NCBI GenBank assembly: GCA_002839855.1 | Contig: PGYV01000004.1 | Location: 203,988 to 267,987 of the forward strand | Direction of reading: 5' to 3' | Length of the DNA: 64,000 bases | DNA from: Candidatus Goldiibacteriota bacterium HGW-Goldbacteria-1 | GTDB taxonomy: Bacteria > Oederibacteriota > PGYV01 | Shown here: one piece after another, positions 9,215 through 17,119 of the stretch | Numbering within the stretch: position 1 is the stretch's first letter | Layout: each line of letters begins with the position of its first letter | Made by a program: the position numbers and the translations under genes | The notes under the pieces: model-generated | What the model saw: the letters and a program-made list of their open reading frames with translations, nothing else | What the model was told of the DNA's origin: nothing | Database searches by the model: none

Positions 9215-9241
9215 GTGCCCAACTTTGAAAATAGAAAGTAA
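9215..9241. repeat. solo left end of the TIR element family
   Basis: GTGCCCAACTTTGAAAATAG continuing to AAAGTAA matches the left inverted repeat of copies A-D with several changes. Its GTGCCCA tip complements the variant right end at 6298-6322. Copy C follows 28 bases later. Confidence 0.65.
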
Positions 9242-9268
9242 AACTACTGTTTTTTAAAGAAATCAGCC

Positions 9269-9425
9269 GTGCCAGACCTTGAAAGTAGAAAGTAAAACCA
9301 TTTCCATAAAAAACCTTAACCCTTTATCTTACCTTTAATTAATTCTTATCTTCGTAAAAACTGATGTTTCTTCTATCACCTGTATTGCGTAAGTACCCTT
9401 ACTTTCTACTTTCAAGGTCCGGCAC
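9269..9425. repeat. TIR-bounded short element, copy C
   Basis: 157 bases. Left end 9269-9295, right end 9399-9425, the two matching over almost 27 bp. Compared with A and B it has about 23 extra bases in the interior (CTTTAATTAATTCTTATC). It is non-coding and sits between a lipoprotein gene and the delta-60-like gene. Confidence 0.85.
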
Positions 9426-9450
9426 CGTTTTCCTTCTTTCAATACCTGTT

Positions 9451-10080
9451 TTACTGCTTTCCAGCATCCTTCTGTTCAAATATCGCGGCAATGGGATCAA
9501 CAGCTTCACCGACTATTGTTCCTGTTTCCCAGCCTGCTAATCCGCCTCCAAATAATCCAAGACATACCGCAAACACATCAATTATCGGCACTATCAAAGC
9601 CATTTCGCCATATGCGTATTTCGAATTATTAACACATATCCAAATTCCCCATGTAAGGCCGGCAGCTGCACCGGCTACTGTAAAAATCTTAGCTGTAAGG
9701 CCGTACGCATCAGAATCTTTTTTCTCGTCATAATACAAAACCGACGGCAGCAAAAGCCCTGCAGCAGCGCATGCGATACCGGCATCTGAATTCTTAAAAA
9801 CAGGCACTGCAATAAGCCCTGCCGCCAGCCCTCCCGCAAGTCCAATCCCCTTAACTTTTAACCTGTCAAGCTGCCTGTCAGCTGAATATTTAATTGTGTT
9901 ATTTTTCTTTTCAAATTCATCCTGTTTGTCCTGCAATCCCGGAGTGGTTGCACAGGAACACATAAAAATAGATACTGCACACAACAGAACAACCAAAACC
10001 CTTCCGGATTTTTGTCTTTTGTTAAAACTCCGGCTAATTAATGACTTGTAACTACTTTTTAATCCCAAGTTAAAATTCAT
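9451..10080 (-). CDS. putative lipoprotein with glycine-rich membrane segments
   Basis: 209 residues, not recognised as a named family. After a basic stretch of ~27 residues there is a hydrophobic segment and Cys (VVLLCAVSIFMCSCATTPG), which looks like a lipobox, so lipid anchoring is likely. The rest has three hydrophobic Gly/Ala-rich stretches (GIGLAGGLAAGLIAVPVF, AKIFTVAGAAAGLTWGIW, FAVCLGLFGGGLAGWETGTIVG) like glycine-zipper proteins. The start has GGGAG eight bases upstream. It is downstream of a beta-barrel gene (95 bases), so the two may be co-transcribed. Function is unknown. Confidence 0.7.
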   Translation of the reverse strand: MNFNLGLKSSYKSLISRSFNKRQKSGRVLVVLLCAVSIFMCSCATTPGLQDKQDEFEKKNNTIKYSADRQLDRLKVKGIGLAGGLAAGLIAVPVFKNSDAGIACAAAGLLLPSVLYYDEKKDSDAYGLTAKIFTVAGAAAGLTWGIWICVNNSKYAYGEMALIVPIIDVFAVCLGLFGGGLAGWETGTIVGEAVDPIAAIFEQKDAGKQ

Positions 10081-10175
10081 CTACGCTCCCGGCGCCGCTT
10101 TACGGCGTAAAATATCAATAACCAGTACCATAACCACCTAATATCCTCGACAATTGCTTATTCAAATTTAAACCA

Positions 10176-11477
10176 TCAAAAATACCACTTACTGTCAACC
10201 ACAACCTGTATAACTTCGAAATCTTTCAAGTATCCCGTTTCCTGTTCAGGTAAGTCCTGGTAAGAAATATGTTTTACGGCAATGTTGATATCACCGTGGT
10301 CCAGCTTATATCCAACACCAAAATTTATATTTAACATCCCCATATAAGACTTACCCTCTCTTACATAAGGAATCAACACATCATCTACATCCGAATATTC
10401 TTCTGAATAAATAGAATACCCGGCACCGGTTCTAAGGGTAAGTTTTTCTGTCACGCCCCATTCAACCCCCAGCTTTCCTTTATAATAATCCATTTGCCGA
10501 TCATATCCCTGATTATCATACAGATTATTGTAATTTATATTTTCATAATTAAACTCAACAGGTATTAAGATATTACCCGGCGCTTTGGCAGACGATCCTG
10601 CCGAAATGCTGTATCTGGTGTTTTTACCGCCATTTTCATCTGAACGCATAAAATACCTGCCGTCTATTCCAACATTAAAAATATCAAGGCTCTTTTTCAA
10701 AACCGCCTTAACATCAAATAATAGCGTGTCATCAAAGATGATTTTTTCGTATGTTCCATCAAACCAATTTTCTCTATATTCCGCATATCCTAACCCCACC
10801 CCTATATTAAACAAAAACTCTATGTCTTCGGGGGCTGTTTTCGATACCGCAGCACTTAACCTTAATGTTTCATCATTTATAGTTTGCGTACTAAGTACAT
10901 CATTATTATACGAGTATGAAACCGCAGTTTTATTTCCAACAGCCAAAGAAAACAGCCAGTCAGTTTTGTCCTCCGGCAGCAAAGACAGAGAAGCATGATA
11001 AAAAGATTTGCCGACATTTTGATGTATTTGCGTATCATCGACGAAATAATAAGACCCGCTGAAACCCGCTGACAGCCTTCCGATTATTCTTCGGGCAATT
11101 TCAACAGCCCCGCCTAAATGTTTCTCCCTATATGGAAACCCCGCGTATGGTTTAACCGAAACAACCGTATCTTTATCAAACCAATACACTATTCCAATGT
11201 CCCCTGTATATATTAAAGTATTTGCAGACATTTCCTTTTTGTATCTAAGATGCGTTTCCCATCCAAAATCAACAGCAATAATATTCTGCATAGGCCTGTT
11301 AAGCAACGATGACACATATCCTGCGAAATAGCTGTCATTCAACCTGCTCTGGCCCGGTATGGCCGTGCTTTGATCCCCCAGCGCCGAAATACGCGCCGCC
11401 CCGCCGTCATAATACGAATCCGCAAATACGGATGTGCTGATAATAATATAAGCAGCTAAAATTAATATCCTTCTCAT
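10176..11477 (-). CDS. outer-membrane beta-barrel protein
   Basis: 433 residues with a signal peptide (MRRILILAAYIIISTSVFA). The mature part consists of alternating polar and aromatic beta-strands, and the last residues, VVVDSKWYF, end in Phe. That is the usual C-terminal signature for BAM-dependent outer-membrane proteins. It most resembles large barrel porin or transport proteins in general, with no specific family recognised. The start has GGAGG upstream. It lies 42 bases downstream of the zinc-ribbon membrane protein gene and may be in the same transcript. The substrate is unknown. Confidence 0.75.
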   Translation of the reverse strand: MRRILILAAYIIISTSVFADSYYDGGAARISALGDQSTAIPGQSRLNDSYFAGYVSSLLNRPMQNIIAVDFGWETHLRYKKEMSANTLIYTGDIGIVYWFDKDTVVSVKPYAGFPYREKHLGGAVEIARRIIGRLSAGFSGSYYFVDDTQIHQNVGKSFYHASLSLLPEDKTDWLFSLAVGNKTAVSYSYNNDVLSTQTINDETLRLSAAVSKTAPEDIEFLFNIGVGLGYAEYRENWFDGTYEKIIFDDTLLFDVKAVLKKSLDIFNVGIDGRYFMRSDENGGKNTRYSISAGSSAKAPGNILIPVEFNYENINYNNLYDNQGYDRQMDYYKGKLGVEWGVTEKLTLRTGAGYSIYSEEYSDVDDVLIPYVREGKSYMGMLNINFGVGYKLDHGDINIAVKHISYQDLPEQETGYLKDFEVIQVVVDSKWYF

Positions 11478-11519
11478 TTTCCCTCCGGTTAATTTTCACT
11501 ACAACAAAACATCAAACCC

Positions 11520-11987
11520 CTACATCCACTGTTCCCCGCAGTCTTTACAAACCATCTTAGTATAAGTGAAATTTGCAGATTTCACTTTTCCGGAGCCGCA
11601 CGAAGGGCAGTAAAACCCGGCATATTGTGCGGCTGATTTTTTTAATATGGCGGTAAGCGCTATGATTAACGGCGCGAGAAGCGCAAGCAAAAACAGGAAA
11701 ATAACCGCATTAAATTCTTTGTTTGTCATCGCAGGTACAATTACCGCAGCCAATACTCCAATCACCGACATCACCAGATAAATTATAAGAATTATCCTGC
11801 TTATTCTGCCGCCTTTGGCAAAAAAGAACAGAAGCAAAGCCCATATAATCAGCTGGCCTATGTTTGATGTTGGTTTTCCGTTTAAAACCGCAGACCCAAA
11901 CAAAGCAAGCACAAAAATCCCGGCGCTTATAAGTACCGTTATCACGCTTCCCGGCATCCTGCTTTTTATTTCATTCTGATTTTCCAT
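11520..11987 (-). CDS. zinc-ribbon membrane protein, copy 1
   Basis: 155 residues. The N-terminus MENQNEIKSRMPGSVIT leads into four hydrophobic segments, then a C-terminal zinc ribbon FYCPSCGSGKVKS...CKDCGEQW with two CxxC knuckles. The start at 11987 is chosen because GGGAGG stands four bases upstream; the frame is open to 12032. It is a close paralog of the gene at 14210-14686: the same first residues, the same KGGRISRIIL motif and an almost identical ribbon. The role is unknown. The ribbon is probably cytoplasmic and metal-binding. Confidence 0.8.
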   Translation of the reverse strand: MENQNEIKSRMPGSVITVLISAGIFVLALFGSAVLNGKPTSNIGQLIIWALLLFFFAKGGRISRIILIIYLVMSVIGVLAAVIVPAMTNKEFNAVIFLFLLALLAPLIIALTAILKKSAAQYAGFYCPSCGSGKVKSANFTYTKMVCKDCGEQWM

Positions 11988-12122
11988 ACCGCCTCCCGAA
12001 TACTGATAAAATCCCATATTGCTATTCAACAAATTAAAATTATTATACGCCTGACAAACGGAATTTGGAATATAAAAAACGGCATTGGGGTTACAATTGA
12101 ATTGCAGGATTTTAACGGAACT

Positions 12123-12521
12123 TTACACCCAGATAACCTTTATCTCCCCTTCCACTTCCTTAAATTCCTTATCCCCTGTCAAAACCGGAGCTTTGTGTAT
12201 CTTAGCCAGCGCCGCCGCGAAACAATCCGCATATGACATTTTTTTATGCGCTTTTATTCCGGCTGCGGCTATTGCAGTATCAATATCTATAACCTCTATT
12301 TCAATCGAAGTGGAAGCCATAATGCCACGCAGCGCTTCTGCAGCTTCAATGCCTTTTTGCCTTAATATTATGTAATATAACTCCCCAAAATTAACAGAAC
12401 TCATTATTAACTTTGTCTTCTTTGCCTGCCATTCTTTTATATATGCTGCAATCTTAGCGCTGTTTGGCTCGCCAAACATAAGCGATGTCATTGCATACGT
12501 ATCAATAATTACTTTTTCCAT
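12123..12521 (-). CDS. vapC: PIN-domain toxin VapC, copy 1
   Basis: 132 residues of the PIN fold. The acidic residues expected for the nuclease site are visible: VIIDTYAM (Asp), NFGELYYI (Glu), SYADCFAAALA (Asp) and LTGDKEF (Asp). VapC toxins are Mg-dependent RNases held inactive by VapB. Its start overlaps the 3' end of the antitoxin gene by 13 bases, the normal vapB-vapC order. The last ~70 residues are almost identical to the second copy at 16721-17119, while the first half has diverged. That pattern suggests duplication followed by divergence of specificity, or gene conversion of the 3' part. Confidence 0.88.
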   Translation of the reverse strand: MEKVIIDTYAMTSLMFGEPNSAKIAAYIKEWQAKKTKLIMSSVNFGELYYIILRQKGIEAAEALRGIMASTSIEIEVIDIDTAIAAAGIKAHKKMSYADCFAAALAKIHKAPVLTGDKEFKEVEGEIKVIWV

Positions 12522-12769
12522 TTTTTTGCCTTTCTTTCCATTTTGCCATACTCTGCGGCACGTTCTTCAAGCAGTATCTTAGTCAGGCTTTCCCCGCCGG
12601 AAAATATACCGATAAGAGAATCAACATATTCAGGAGTCTCCGGCCTTAGTGTAATAGTACCGCCCTGTAAATCCACGTGTATTTTTGTACCCTTTTTAAT
12701 CTTCATCTTTTTGCGTATTTCCGCGGGTATTACAATCTGCCCTTTTTCAGTGGCCGTTATTGTATACAT
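12509..12769 (-). CDS. vapB: AbrB/MazE-type antitoxin VapB, copy 1
   Basis: 86 residues. The N-terminal SpoVT/AbrB DNA-binding motif is clear: TATEKGQIVIPAEIRKKMKI followed by KGTKIHVDLQGGTITLRP. The C-terminal tail (LLEERAAEYGKMERKAKKW) should wrap the toxin. The start at 12769 has GGAGG six bases upstream. It is transcribed with vapC from a promoter at 12800-12828 that lies inside an inverted repeat, so autoregulation is likely. The first ~50 residues differ from copy 2 by only two or so changes. Confidence 0.88.
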   Translation of the reverse strand: MYTITATEKGQIVIPAEIRKKMKIKKGTKIHVDLQGGTITLRPETPEYVDSLIGIFSGGESLTKILLEERAAEYGKMERKAKKWKK

Positions 12770-12799
12770 TTTTATCCTCCGTCTTACTTTATTTAACCA

Positions 12800-12828
12800 A
12801 GTATACATAATTACATAATGTATTACAA
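12800..12828 (-). promoter_or_regulatory. vapBC copy 1 promoter/operator
   Basis: On the minus strand TTGTAA (12828-12823), a 17-base spacer and TATACT (12805-12800) form a sigma-70-type promoter. The spacer carries TACATTATGTA, an inverted repeat suited to an AbrB-type dimer. The same 29 bases recur unchanged at the second module (17398-17426). Confidence 0.7.
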
Positions 12829-12917
12829 GTCTGATTTCAGAAAATTCGGATATCATCTACGTTTGATTTACAGCCTGATATCTTCTTCCCTGCAACTGCA
12901 AATAGCAATGTTACAAA

Positions 12918-13778
12918 TCAGGCTTTGACGCCTCTTCTTTTTATCCTTTTCAGAATGAACTCCTGCCCCGGGGCAAGAACATATACGCGGGACGGGTTGG
13001 TTACAAGCCCAAGCAGTTTCTTTGGGTCTGCGTTAAAGGGGGTAAAGTCCGGCGCGTCCACCGACCCCCAGTGGCATAGTAACAGGTGCGTATCCGGATA
13101 CGCGTTTGCAAGCTTTACCGCGCCTTTTATCCCAAAATGCCATTCGTTATCCGAAAAATCAAAAAAGATTGCATCGGGCACAGGCATATGCAGATGCGAT
13201 TTTAAAAGGCGAGAATCCCCCGGCGCCCATATTGTACCGTCAGGTGTCTCTATAAAAAATCCGCACGCATCGCTGTCTTTAAACCGGCGGGTATTGCCCG
13301 GCTGTTCGTTCTGCCACGCGTGATCAACCGGCGTTAATTTTATTTTCACCGGCCCCACGATAAATGAATTGCCTATTTTATGCCCTACAGAAGGCAGCTC
13401 TTCTTTTTTCATAAGTGAAGCACCATATATTGTTGAATGAAACTTTTTTGTTACGCCCTTCAGCGCGGCGCATGTGGCAGCGCTGTAATGGTCGTTATCA
13501 CTGTGCGTTATTAAAACCGCATCAAGGCGCGGGACTTGTCTTGCCTTTACCGGCATATCAATAAGCAGCGGCATATCAAAACCCTGCAGGACAGGGTCCA
13601 GCATAATGTTTGTGCCATGGCAGTTAATATGAAAACCGGCAAGCCCCAGCCAGCGTATGGATGTTTTATCGTAAGGTTTAAATTCTTTTGCCCCAAAACG
13701 CATGGCCTTAGGCGCTTTGGCCTGGTACTTTTTCTTGCCGGCTTTTCCTGTTTTAACCGCTTTACCCCGAATACCCAA
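12918..13778 (-). CDS. MBL-fold metal-dependent hydrolase (UlaG-like)
   Basis: 286 residues. RWLGLAGFHINCHGTNIMLDP and LITHSDNDHYSAATC give the metallo-beta-lactamase HxxxDH core (here HSDNDHYS). A further His (VDHAWQNE), Asp (WAPGDSRL) and a late His (LLCHWGS) are the other expected metal ligands. It resembles the L-ascorbate-6-phosphate lactonase/NAPE-PLD-like branch of the family; the substrate is unknown. The start is a TTG at 13778 with AAGGGG eight bases upstream. The first ~25 residues are Lys-rich and may be dispensable (an internal ATG lies at 13703). Confidence 0.82.
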   Translation of the reverse strand: MGIRGKAVKTGKAGKKKYQAKAPKAMRFGAKEFKPYDKTSIRWLGLAGFHINCHGTNIMLDPVLQGFDMPLLIDMPVKARQVPRLDAVLITHSDNDHYSAATCAALKGVTKKFHSTIYGASLMKKEELPSVGHKIGNSFIVGPVKIKLTPVDHAWQNEQPGNTRRFKDSDACGFFIETPDGTIWAPGDSRLLKSHLHMPVPDAIFFDFSDNEWHFGIKGAVKLANAYPDTHLLLCHWGSVDAPDFTPFNADPKKLLGLVTNPSRVYVLAPGQEFILKRIKRRGVKA

Positions 13779-13844
13779 GTATTTTTCCCCTTTTCATATT
13801 AATGCTTATTATTTAAGCACTCTTCCTATTATATATAATTAAAC

Positions 13845-13969
13845 CTAATTGCCCCTTACAAATATTTTCCCTCTGCGCAGCAGTTTTGAATTCTGCCCCT
13901 GTTCATATATCAGATAATAATAAATTCCGGAAGAGACTTTATCACCCCATTGATTCAGCCCGCACCAGA
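13845..13969 (-). pseudogene. 3' remnant of a secreted-protein gene (paralog of 17560-19380)
   Basis: About 40 codons remain, reading WCGLNQWGDKVSSGIYYY and ending KIFVRGN then TAG. They match the end of the intact gene at 17560-19380 almost residue for residue. The homology stops exactly where element copy D begins (just after CCAGAAATCA), and nothing of the rest of the gene is found beyond the element. This is the relic of a sorting-type C-terminal domain, with no start codon and no ribosome-binding site. Confidence 0.85.
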
Positions 13970-13977
13970 AATCAGCC

Positions 13978-14135
13978 GTGCCAGACCTTGAAAGTTGAAA
14001 GTAAAACTATTTCTGTTAAAAAAAATGCACCCTTTATCTCATCTTTAATTAACTCTTTTCTCCATAAAAACTGATTTTTCCTCTATCACCTGTATTGCGT
14101 AAGCGCCATTACTTTCTACTTTCAAGGTCCGGCAC
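13978..14135. repeat. TIR-bounded short element, copy D
   Basis: 158 bases. Left end 13978-14004, right end 14109-14135; the interior includes the ~23-base extra segment seen in copy C. It abuts the gene remnant at 13845-13969 on the left, and the zinc-ribbon paralog begins 75 bases to the right. Confidence 0.85.
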
Positions 14136-14209
14136 CGTTTTCTTTTCTTCTTCTCTTCAATTTATACCCCGAAATTATATATCCAAAAGAACCTGAATGT
14201 TTTCTTATT

Positions 14210-14686
14210 CTACTCCCACTCTCCCCCGCAGTCTTTACACACCATCCTGGAATAATTAAAGTTTTTAGATTTAACTTTTCCGGAGCCGCATGAAGGGCAG
14301 TAAAACCCGGCATATTCTGCGGCTGATTTTTTTAATATGGCAATCAGCGCGGTTATTAACGGCGCAACCACAACCAACAGAACTATCAGCAAATTAATTG
14401 TGAATTGATGATTTGTTACAGCAGGCACAATTACCGCAGCCAATATGCCCAGAATTGATAATACAAGATATGCCGTAAGTATTATCCTGCTTATTCTTCC
14501 TCCTTTGGCAAAAAAGAACAGCAGCGATCCCCAAATTAAAATCTGTAACACAGCCGTCAGATAAACCCCGCTTACCGCTGTCACCGCAAGCAGCATAAGC
14601 ACAAAAACCCCGCAGCTTACAAGAACAGTTATAACGCTTGTTGGCATTTGTTTCTTAATTGCTTTACCATCATTCTGATTTTCCAT
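14210..14686 (-). CDS. zinc-ribbon membrane protein, copy 2
   Basis: 158 residues and a paralog of 11520-11987. MENQNDGKAIKKQMPTSVIT leads into four hydrophobic stretches with KGGRISRIILTAYLV, and a C-terminal ribbon FYCPSCGSGKVKSK...CKDCGGEW follows. The ribosome-binding site GGGAGG and its four-base spacing are identical in both copies. The central membrane part has drifted more than the ends. Function is unknown. It lies 48 bases downstream of a lipoprotein gene. Confidence 0.8.
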   Translation of the reverse strand: MENQNDGKAIKKQMPTSVITVLVSCGVFVLMLLAVTAVSGVYLTAVLQILIWGSLLFFFAKGGRISRIILTAYLVLSILGILAAVIVPAVTNHQFTINLLIVLLVVVAPLITALIAILKKSAAEYAGFYCPSCGSGKVKSKNFNYSRMVCKDCGGEWE

Positions 14687-14734
14687 ACCGCCTCCCTTGT
14701 ATTATCAGCATCCCGATTCCGTGATATTACCCTA

Positions 14735-15526
14735 TCAGTATACTCCCGTGCTTATATATGTCTGATTAATAAATTCTATCTCTGTTTCCGTCAATTCAGC
14801 GTGGCCTGGTTCGTAATAGCATTTAGACTCTACCCGCAGAAACGAAACAGGCTCGTACCGTCTTAATATTTCCCTCTTTTTATTTGCCCCTATCGTAACT
14901 TCAATATGCATGATGTGGTTATCGAGGTTATCATATTGATCTCTTGCTATCATCATATAATCTGAATTATACGTAGTAATACCTTTCCCCAGATACATTC
15001 CGGTCAACAAATAAAAATCCTGTTTTGTCAGTTTTCCGGCCATGTTATAGGTATACAATACCTGAAGCGGAAATACCGGGACAACCTCATGCTGTTCTCT
15101 TCTATATACCAGCCCTGCCGAATCAGTCTCGTAATAATTGGTTGCAAAAACATTACCGCTGTTATCCCTTTGAACAGTGGTTCTAATCCTGCCTCCGGGC
15201 CAATAATTAAAATCGGACTTCACAGATAATAGACCGTCTTTAAAGTAATCAATTCTGATAATTTTTCCCAAAACGTCATAATAGTATTTATATGCTTTAT
15301 CAAAACCTTGTATGGTGTCCTGTGCGGTGCATGATACAAGCTTGCCCGCATCATCATAATAATAGCGTTCATAAAAACTTACGTTTTTCAAATAATCATA
15401 CCCCTCCTGATAAAACATCCTTTCCTCCACTTCCGTTTCAATTGACGTGGGGCATTTATGCTTTGTGCAGGAAGCAATAACCAATAATGTAAAAACAAGC
15501 ACAATTCCCGTTATTGATTTTTTCAT
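14735..15526 (-). CDS. lipoprotein with YD-like repeats
   Basis: 263 residues. A lipoprotein signal peptide ends LLVIASC with Cys 20. The mature protein contains short tyrosine-rich units such as YYYDDAGKLVSC, YYYDVLGKIIRIDYF and YTYNMAGKLTKQDFY, the pattern of RHS/YD repeats in a small non-enzymatic form. It is probably exposed in the periplasm or on the outer membrane. The start has GGAGG seven bases upstream. No further family is recognised. Confidence 0.75.
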   Translation of the reverse strand: MKKSITGIVLVFTLLVIASCTKHKCPTSIETEVEERMFYQEGYDYLKNVSFYERYYYDDAGKLVSCTAQDTIQGFDKAYKYYYDVLGKIIRIDYFKDGLLSVKSDFNYWPGGRIRTTVQRDNSGNVFATNYYETDSAGLVYRREQHEVVPVFPLQVLYTYNMAGKLTKQDFYLLTGMYLGKGITTYNSDYMMIARDQYDNLDNHIMHIEVTIGANKKREILRRYEPVSFLRVESKCYYEPGHAELTETEIEFINQTYISTGVY

Positions 15527-15570
15527 TTACCCTCCGGTAAAAATCATCACATTCCCGTACTGTTTTTAAT

Positions 15571-15683
15571 AAATTAAAATTATTATACGCCTGACAAACA
15601 GAATTTGGAATATAAAAAATGGCATTGCGGTTAAAATTGAATCGCAGGATTTTAACGAAACTTCACACCCGGATAACCTTTAT
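15571..15683 (-). pseudogene. relic of a third vapC 3' end
   Basis: 113 bases align with 12031-12143, the last codons of vapC copy 1 and its downstream spacer, at roughly 92-94% identity by eye. The final codons read IKVIRV then a stop, against IKVIWV in the intact copies. The remainder of the toxin gene is replaced by the BRO-type gene that ends at 15688. Confidence 0.75.
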
Positions 15684-15687
15684 TTTA

Positions 15688-16524
15688 TTACTTCAACTCT
15701 CCTCTATTTTTCACGGGCGGCAGGAAATTCTCACCTGTTACAACTCTTTTACCGGTCTTGCTTTCAAGTTCTTTTCTTGCCCTTTTCGCTATTTTTCCAC
15801 CCTTTTTACCCGCAGTGCCGTTCTGTGCCATTCCTTTCGCCTTCATTGTCTCGGCTATCTGCCGTGTTGATAATTCGGCAAGCGCGGTAAAAATAAGTTC
15901 GGCTTCAGTCATATGGTCACGCAGGTTCTGCTGCTTCAACCCTTTTAACCTTTTATGTTCTTTAACTTCCAAATCAGACCATTCTTTATGAATTATATTT
16001 GTCAGGATGGCATATTCCTCATCTTTTTTAATCTCATTTTTACTCCAGTAGTCGGTCAGCTTATTCCTTGTTTCCTGCCCTGTCATCCTCTGTTGTATCC
16101 ATTTTTCGCTCCTTCCGTGTTTCTGCCAGTTTTCTCTAGCCCTGTTTAAAGACCTTTCAGGGTCAGCCATCTCCTGCATGCGTTCATAGCCCACCTTCGC
16201 CAGCCAAAGTTTGATGGGCTCGGCTTTTGGGCTTGGAACAGACTGTATCAACCGGAGGATAGTTTCAGGATTCGCAGCATCCGTAATCCTCATTTTCCCG
16301 TCTTCCGCGGCCATTTTCAAACGGTGACAATTTGTCACCGTTTGACTGCCTTCACTTTTAAGACGTTGTTTCAGCTTATTCCAATATTTTCTTGCCGTTT
16401 GAAAATCAGGCTGCTGTATCAACGCTCTTACGATATCAACAACAGAAAAATACCATATTTCACTTTTTTCATCATACTGACGCCTTATTTTGTAATTTTC
16501 AAAAAATGCAAGTGAATTTTCCAT
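15688..16524 (-). CDS. BRO-N / phage antirepressor-type protein (DinD-like)
   Basis: About 278 residues. The N-terminus ENSLAFFENYKIRRQYDEKS followed by IWYFSVVDIVRAL is a BRO-N domain as in phage antirepressors. QTVTNCHRLKMAAEDGK and PSPKAEPIKLWLAKVGYER continue the same family. The C-terminal half is highly charged and ends in a Lys-rich tail (KKGGKIAKRARKELE). Such proteins bind DNA and occur in phages, mobile islands and as DinD-like damage-induced genes. The start at 16524 follows GGAGGG by ~12 bases; an ATG at 16551 is also possible. It has its own strong promoter and replaced a vapBC locus, which points to acquisition. Confidence 0.82.
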   Translation of the reverse strand: MENSLAFFENYKIRRQYDEKSEIWYFSVVDIVRALIQQPDFQTARKYWNKLKQRLKSEGSQTVTNCHRLKMAAEDGKMRITDAANPETILRLIQSVPSPKAEPIKLWLAKVGYERMQEMADPERSLNRARENWQKHGRSEKWIQQRMTGQETRNKLTDYWSKNEIKKDEEYAILTNIIHKEWSDLEVKEHKRLKGLKQQNLRDHMTEAELIFTALAELSTRQIAETMKAKGMAQNGTAGKKGGKIAKRARKELESKTGKRVVTGENFLPPVKNRGELK

Positions 16525-16587
16525 AACAGTTATAACCCTCCGCTTTTGCATTTAAAAATATTTATCCCTCTCCCAATTATGTTTTGC

Positions 16588-16616
16588 ATTATACGCTTCA
16601 GATAATAATACGTCAA
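16588..16616 (-). promoter_or_regulatory. strong sigma-70 promoter of the BRO-type gene
   Basis: On the minus strand TTGACG (16616-16611), a 17-base spacer and TATAAT (16593-16588) nearly equal the consensus. Transcription would start near 16581, leaving a short leader before the coding region. Confidence 0.75.
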
Positions 16617-16720
16617 TTTTTTAAATATTTTCAGTATAATACAAAAATAACCCGCACCACACCTTCTACGTTTATGATAATGTGTTGTAAAACATTAAAT
16701 TGCAGGATTTTATCGGAACT

Positions 16721-17119
16721 TTACACCCAGATAACCTTTATCTCCCCTTCCACTTCCTTAAATCCCTTATCCCCCGTCAAAACCGGAGCTTTGTGTATCT
16801 TGGCCAGCGCCGCCGCGAAACAATCCGCGTATGACATTTTTTTATAAGCCTTATACCTTGCCGCCATAACAACTTCTTCTTTTCCCGCCTCTACAATTTC
16901 AATTGGAATGCCGGCAAGCATACTTTCAAGCGACTCTGCCGCTTGCATTCCTTTTTTTCGCAGCATGAAATAGTATAATTCTCCAAAATTAATTACTGAC
17001 ATCAGCATCCTTGTCCTGTTTTGACGGAACTTGTCAATATGCGTGAATATCTCTTCATAGTTCTTTTCGGCATTAAGCAGCGCGGCAATGGAATACGTAT
17101 CAATTATCACTTTTCCCAT
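16721..17119 (-). CDS. vapC: PIN-domain toxin VapC, copy 2
   Basis: 132 residues with the same acidic PIN set as copy 1: VIIDTYSI, NFGELYYFML, SYADCFAAALA and LTGDKGF. It is expected to be a ribonuclease toxin neutralised by the antitoxin just upstream, which it overlaps by 13 bases. The C-terminal third and the downstream spacer are almost identical to copy 1, while residues ~15-85 differ widely (for example NAEKNYEEIFTHIDKF against FGEPNSAKIAAYIKEW). Cross-neutralisation by the sister antitoxin is possible. Confidence 0.88.
   Translation of the reverse strand: MGKVIIDTYSIAALLNAEKNYEEIFTHIDKFRQNRTRMLMSVINFGELYYFMLRKKGMQAAESLESMLAGIPIEIVEAGKEEVVMAARYKAYKKMSYADCFAAALAKIHKAPVLTGDKGFKEVEGEIKVIWV

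Noticed and set aside
6298-9241. Composite transposon around the delta-60-like gene
   Set aside because: Inverted ends exist but there is no transposase and no visible target duplication; kept as an observation, not annotated as a mobile element.
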